Shown: positions 60,582-64,000 of the stretch, piece after piece
Position numbering within the stretch: position 1 is the stretch's first letter
How the letters are laid out: every line of letters starts with the position of its first letter
Source: Paraflavitalea soli
GTDB lineage: Bacteria; Bacteroidota; Bacteroidia; Chitinophagales; Chitinophagaceae
Reading direction: 5' to 3'
Assembly: GCF_003555545.1 (NCBI RefSeq)
Contig: NZ_CP032157.1
Span: 6,762,546 to 6,826,545 of the forward strand
Length of the DNA: 64,000 nucleotides
The notes under the pieces: generated by a model
Database searches by the model: none
What the model saw: only the letters and a program-made list of their open reading frames with translations
Told to the model about the DNA's origin: nothing
Made by a program: the position numbers and the translations under genes

Positions 60582-61636
60582 TAATTCAGGTCGGCAGGTT
60601 TGCTCTGGTAGAATTTTTCGTCTGTTTTGAGACGCTGCTCCCATTTCCAGGCGGTGAGCAACATATCTTCCAGGGAATATTTTAGCTTCCAGCCCAGGGT
60701 TTTTACAGCAAAGTCATTATTGGCATAAATGGCGATCACATCACCGGGACGGCGGGGGCCGATCACATAGTTGAGGTGTACCCCGCTTACTTTTTCGAAG
60801 GTCTTGATGGCTTCGAGTACGGTGAAGCCATTGCCACTACCGAGGTTGAATACTTCACAGCGCTTGGTGCTTTTGCCCTGTTCCAGGAATTGTATGGCCA
60901 GGGTGTGGGCATGTGCAATATCGCTTACATGGATGAAGTCGCGTACGCAGGAGCCATCGCGGGTATCGTAATCATCGCCATATACCTGCATCAGGGGCAA
61001 TTTGCCGATGGCTGTTTGGGTAATGGCTGGTACCAGGTTGGCGGGTTTGCCGATGGGCAGTTCACCGATCATGATAGAGGGGTGAGCGCCTACGGGGTTA
61101 AAATAGCGCAACAACACGCACTGGGCGGCATTGGCTTTGGAAAACTCATTGATGATCTGCTCACCCATTTGCTTGGTATAGCCGTAGGGCGATTCAGCTG
61201 GTTTGGGTGGGGTAGTTTCGGTAACGGGGATCTTATCGGGATTGCCGTATACGGTACAGGAAGAAGAGAATACAAAATGGGGTATATTGAATTCCTGCAC
61301 GCATTTGAGCAGGTTGATCAGTGATACCAGGTTGTTCTCAAAGTACATGAGGGGCTGCTCCACGGATTCGCCTACGGCTTTGAAGGCGGCAAAATGGATG
61401 ATGCCGGTAATGTCTTCGTTTTCCTGGAAAATGGCAAAGGTGTCATCAAAATTACAAAGGTCTACTTTATAGTTTTTGATCTTTTTGCCGGTAATCTTTT
61501 CAATGCCTTCAAAAATACGGGAGGTGGAACGGGAGTTGTTATCTACTGAAATAACCTCATAGCCGTTTTCTACCAGGTCTACAATGGTATGCGAACCGAT
61601 ATAGCCACATCCGCCTGTAACAAGAATTTTGCTCAT
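60581..61636 (-). CDS. galE: UDP-glucose 4-epimerase
   Basis: A 351-residue short-chain dehydrogenase/reductase that interconverts UDP-glucose and UDP-galactose for surface polysaccharides and galactose use. NAD-binding GGCGYIGSHTIVDL (residues 8-21), VDLCNFDD (~59), IIHFAAFKAVGESVEQPL (~79), SSSCTVYGNP (~124) and the catalytic YGYTK (~151) are present. Substrate-specific NPVGAHPSIMIGE lies near 181. Length is typical. It is followed by a repeat pair, then by the transketolase subunit gene. Confidence 0.94.
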   Translation of the reverse strand: MSKILVTGGCGYIGSHTIVDLVENGYEVISVDNNSRSTSRIFEGIEKITGKKIKNYKVDLCNFDDTFAIFQENEDITGIIHFAAFKAVGESVEQPLMYFENNLVSLINLLKCVQEFNIPHFVFSSSCTVYGNPDKIPVTETTPPKPAESPYGYTKQMGEQIINEFSKANAAQCVLLRYFNPVGAHPSIMIGELPIGKPANLVPAITQTAIGKLPLMQVYGDDYDTRDGSCVRDFIHVSDIAHAHTLAIQFLEQGKSTKRCEVFNLGSGNGFTVLEAIKTFEKVSGVHLNYVIGPRRPGDVIAIYANNDFAVKTLGWKLKYSLEDMLLTAWKWEQRLKTDEKFYQSKPADLN

Positions 61637-61640
61637 CTTA

Positions 61641-61675
61641 TGGTGAATGGTGAGTGGTCAATGTTCAATGCTGCC
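61641..61675 (+). repeat. Heptamer array, TGGTGAA type
   Basis: Five 7-bp units begin TGGTGAA TGGTGAG, 4 bp upstream of the minus-strand galE start codon. The word resembles the GTGGCAA type at 726-790. Confidence 0.75.
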
Positions 61676-61944
61676 GCAGTAAGCAGGAACCGCGTCATCT
61701 GACAGAGCCTTGAAATATCAAAGACCAGGGTTGAAAATTGTTTTTCTAAAATAGTTACAATAAACTCCTGTAAGGGGTACGGTATTGTTCAGGAAGTGAA
61801 TCTCGAACGCAAATTAGGACATATCATGCAATACGGCAAATAGCAGCAGCCGGCAATCGGCAATCGAGAATCGGCAGTCGAGAATCGGCAATCGTTTGCT
61901 TCGACAGGTTCCCAGATGTCTTCGACAGGCTTTGACTGATACCC
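61676..61944. repeat. Intergenic region with heptamer array (61852-61893) and CTTCGACAGG phrases
   Basis: The galE-rfbA spacer has no gene. At 61852-61893 are six 7-bp units of the GGCAATC / GAGAATC type (same family as 52727-52754). At 61895-61930 the phrase CTTCGACAGG occurs twice, echoing the element at 14537-14632. Nothing else was recognised. Confidence 0.8.
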
Positions 61945-62817
61945 TTATTCACTTTTCTCTTTCAATATATTCATCAGGTATTGACCGTAGCCGCTTTTGA
62001 GCAAGGGTTGTGCCATTGCTTCGAGTTGTTCCCGGGAGATAAATCCTTTCCGGAAAGCTATTTCTTCGATGCAGGCTATTTTAATGCCCTGCCGTTGTTC
62101 TATGACCTGTACAAATTGAGATGCCTGCATGAGGGAATCAAAAGTTCCTGTATCGAGCCAGGCAGTGCCGCGGTCGAGGATGGATACTTTCAATTTTTTT
62201 CTGCGCAGGTATTCTTTGTTGACATCGGTGATCTCGTATTCGCCCCTGGGACTTGGCTGGAGCTCCCGGGCAATCTTCACTACCTCATTGTCGTAGAAGT
62301 ATAAACCGGGTACGGCATAGTTGCTTTTGGGAGTAAGGGGTTTCTCTTCGATAGAGATCACCTGCTTTGTCTTATCAAATTCTACCACACCATAGCGTTC
62401 CGGGTCGCTTACATGATAAGCGTAGACTATACCTCCATTGGGGGTGGTATTTTTTTCGAGTTGTTCGCCAAGGCCGGCGCCGTAGAATATATTATCACCC
62501 AGAACGAGGGCCACATCGTCTTGTCCGATGAAATCGGCTCCAATGACAAAGGCCTGGGCCAGTCCATTGGGTACTGCCTGTTCGGCATAGGAGAATTTTA
62601 AGCCGAGTTTGGAACCATCGCCGAGCAACCTGCTGAACTGTGGCAGATCGTAGGGGGTGGAAATAATGAGGATTTCCCGGATACCCGCCAGCATGAGGGT
62701 AGATAGGGGATAATAGATCATGGGCTTATCGTAGATAGGCATGATCTGCTTGCTGATGGCGTAGGTGATGGGGTGCAAACGCGTTCCGGAGCCTCCTGCC
62801 AATATAATTCCTTTCAT
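61945..62817 (-). CDS. rfbA: Glucose-1-phosphate thymidylyltransferase
   Basis: A 290-residue nucleotidyltransferase making dTDP-glucose, the first step to dTDP-rhamnose. The start [46 protein letters not shown] carries the GGxGTRL and K (residue ~26) nucleotide motifs. [11 protein letters not shown] (~107), GVVEFD (~147), [24 protein letters not shown] (~160) and [14 protein letters not shown] (~220) complete the family pattern. The remaining rml genes (rfbB, C, D) are not adjacent; galE is the only other nucleotide-sugar gene here. Confidence 0.95.
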   Translation of the reverse strand: MKGIILAGGSGTRLHPITYAISKQIMPIYDKPMIYYPLSTLMLAGIREILIISTPYDLPQFSRLLGDGSKLGLKFSYAEQAVPNGLAQAFVIGADFIGQDDVALVLGDNIFYGAGLGEQLEKNTTPNGGIVYAYHVSDPERYGVVEFDKTKQVISIEEKPLTPKSNYAVPGLYFYDNEVVKIARELQPSPRGEYEITDVNKEYLRRKKLKVSILDRGTAWLDTGTFDSLMQASQFVQVIEQRQGIKIACIEEIAFRKGFISREQLEAMAQPLLKSGYGQYLMNILKEKSE

Positions 62818-62936
62818 TAGACGTGTTTATTAATGCGCAAAAGTCATTGATTCTTTGCCAAAATAGCAAAAAAATTCAATGGTACTGCACTTAAACGACC
62901 CGATGAGGGGTTTGGTACGAAGGCATGCAGAAAAGC

Positions 62937-63953
62937 CTACACAAATAATTTTACGATGTAGTACACGATGGCTGCCAGGAGGGCGCTCACGGGAATGGTG
63001 AGTATCCAGGCCCACAGGAGGTTGATGGTAACACCCCAGCGAACGGCTGATAAACGTTTGGTAGCGCCTACACCCATAATGGCGCCGGCAATGGTGTGGG
63101 TGGTACTTACTGGTATACCGAGGTGTTCTGTTAAGAAGAGGGTAGCAGCACCGGCGGTTTCAGCAGCCACGCCTTCCAGGGGGGTTACCTTAGTGATGCG
63201 GGAGCCCATGGTCTTTACGATCTTCCAGCCACCGCTCATGGTACCCAGGCCAATGGCGGTAAAACAGGCCAGTGGCACCCAATCGGGTACATTTTTTACG
63301 CTGTCGAGGCTGCCGTTGGCCACCATGGCAGCAGCAATCAGGCCCAATACTTTTTGGGCGTCATTGCTACCATGCCCTAAGCTGAACAGAGCAGAAGATA
63401 CAAGCTGCAGGCGGCGGAACCAGCTCTCGGCCTTATATGGATTGGCCCTGCGGCAGAGATTGACAATAATAAGGGTGATGATAAGGGCAACGATCATACC
63501 GATAAGGGGGGCGCCAAATATGAACAGGAAGATGGGCAACACCACTTTATAATTAATTACGGTAAAACCATCCTGAGAAAGTGCACCCACGTGGGCCAAT
63601 GCCGCTCCCATAAAGCCACCCAGCAGGGTATGGGAGGAAGAAGAAGGTATACCAAACCACCAGGTGAGCAGGTTCCAGGCAATGGCGGCAACCAGGGCCG
63701 AAAAGATCACGGGCAGGGTGATGAAGTGTTCGTTAATGGATTTGGCAAAGGACATGCCTATCTTAAACTCTCCGATCCAGTATTTGGCGATGAAGAAAGC
63801 TGCAAAGTTGAATACGGCTGCCCAAATTACGGCCTGGAAGGGGGTAAGTACTTTGGTAGAAACAATAGTGGCAATGGAATTGGCGGCATCATGAAATCCA
63901 TTGATATAATCAAATACCAGGGCCAGTATGATGATAACAACCAGGAAAGTCAT
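62937..63953 (-). CDS. PiT-family inorganic phosphate transporter
   Basis: A 338-residue inner-membrane phosphate transporter with about ten helices. Both internal repeats show the family motif: FDYINGFHDAANSIATIVSTKVLTPFQAV near residue 14 and FSLGHGSNDAQKVLGLIAAAMV near 186. SSSHTLLGGFMGAALAHVG (~124) and PVSTTHTIAGAIMGVGATKR (~280) are further PiT signatures. Uptake of metal-phosphate by cation coupling is expected. No PhoU-like DUF47 gene is visible in the 47 bp left upstream. Confidence 0.93.
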   Translation of the reverse strand: MTFLVVIIILALVFDYINGFHDAANSIATIVSTKVLTPFQAVIWAAVFNFAAFFIAKYWIGEFKIGMSFAKSINEHFITLPVIFSALVAAIAWNLLTWWFGIPSSSSHTLLGGFMGAALAHVGALSQDGFTVINYKVVLPIFLFIFGAPLIGMIVALIITLIIVNLCRRANPYKAESWFRRLQLVSSALFSLGHGSNDAQKVLGLIAAAMVANGSLDSVKNVPDWVPLACFTAIGLGTMSGGWKIVKTMGSRITKVTPLEGVAAETAGAATLFLTEHLGIPVSTTHTIAGAIMGVGATKRLSAVRWGVTINLLWAWILTIPVSALLAAIVYYIVKLFV

Positions 63954-64000
63954 ATTGAATTAATTTGAAAACCTGAATTAGGTGCTGGTTTGAAAATGGC

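Noticed and set aside
61852-61893. Tandem repeats considered as a CRISPR or a minisatellite in a gene
   Set aside because: Units are 7 bp without spacers and outside any frame; no cas genes are present.

Overview
The window looks like a chromosomal segment of a Bacteroidota bacterium, most likely of the Chitinophagaceae type. The signs are a complete gldKLMN block (gliding / type IX secretion), TonB-dependent receptors, Bacteroidota-style promoters (TTG, 19-21 nt, TAnnTTTG) instead of strong ribosome binding sites, the DUF4271-hemD and DUF4783-nadC pairs, and single-TM ECF sigma partners. No rRNA, tRNA, CRISPR array, prophage or intact insertion sequence was recognised. Layout: 1-3752 (minus) is a vitamin B12 uptake operon: cobalamin riboswitch, BtuB-like receptor, DUF6580-like membrane protein, and a BtuF-like cobalamin-binding protein cut by the window edge. 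4099-8750 holds a second TonB receptor and, divergently, an amino-acid permease with a Cys/Met-type PLP enzyme. 8988-14522 is an efflux block (TolC, membrane-fusion protein, FtsX/MacB-type permease) with no adjacent ATPase; the permease has its own sigma-54-like promoter. 14684-24673 carries gpsA, a 36-codon small ORF, a DUF2142 membrane protein, hemW, a TamA/BamA-like outer-membrane protein, DUF4271, hemD and a YyaL-type thioredoxin-domain protein. 24818-29745 is gldKLMN, ended by a strong terminator and followed by a possible small RNA. 30072-38787 (minus) is an MBL hydrolase gene and the rod-shape operon mreB-mreC-mreD-mrdA-rodA-mrdA, with two full PBP2 genes flanking rodA. 39382-41285 is an ECF sigma factor, a repeat-containing single-TM protein and a Spy-like protein. 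41429-46232 (minus) has uvrC, a lipoprotein, and a second ECF sigma factor with a TM-plus-barrel partner. 46512-64000 is mostly housekeeping and transport: gpmI, DUF4783, nadC, a SUI1-type factor, a CDGSH iron-sulfur protein, icd, apaG, OPT and POT peptide transporters, purD, tryptophan 2,3-dioxygenase, a transketolase C-terminal subunit, galE, rfbA and a PiT phosphate transporter. The signal that the genes do not explain lies between them. At eleven intergenic places there are short arrays of 7-bp or 8-bp units, and at two places arrays of 11-bp units. The word differs from site to site but the period is kept, and several arrays form inverted pairs. They resemble in style the heptanucleotide STRR repeats of cyanobacteria, although the words differ. 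Other points worth checking are the B12 operon without BtuCD, the duplicated PBP2 with a conserved N-terminal part and a diverged transpeptidase part, and the repeated APAGYF module in the sigma-factor partner.
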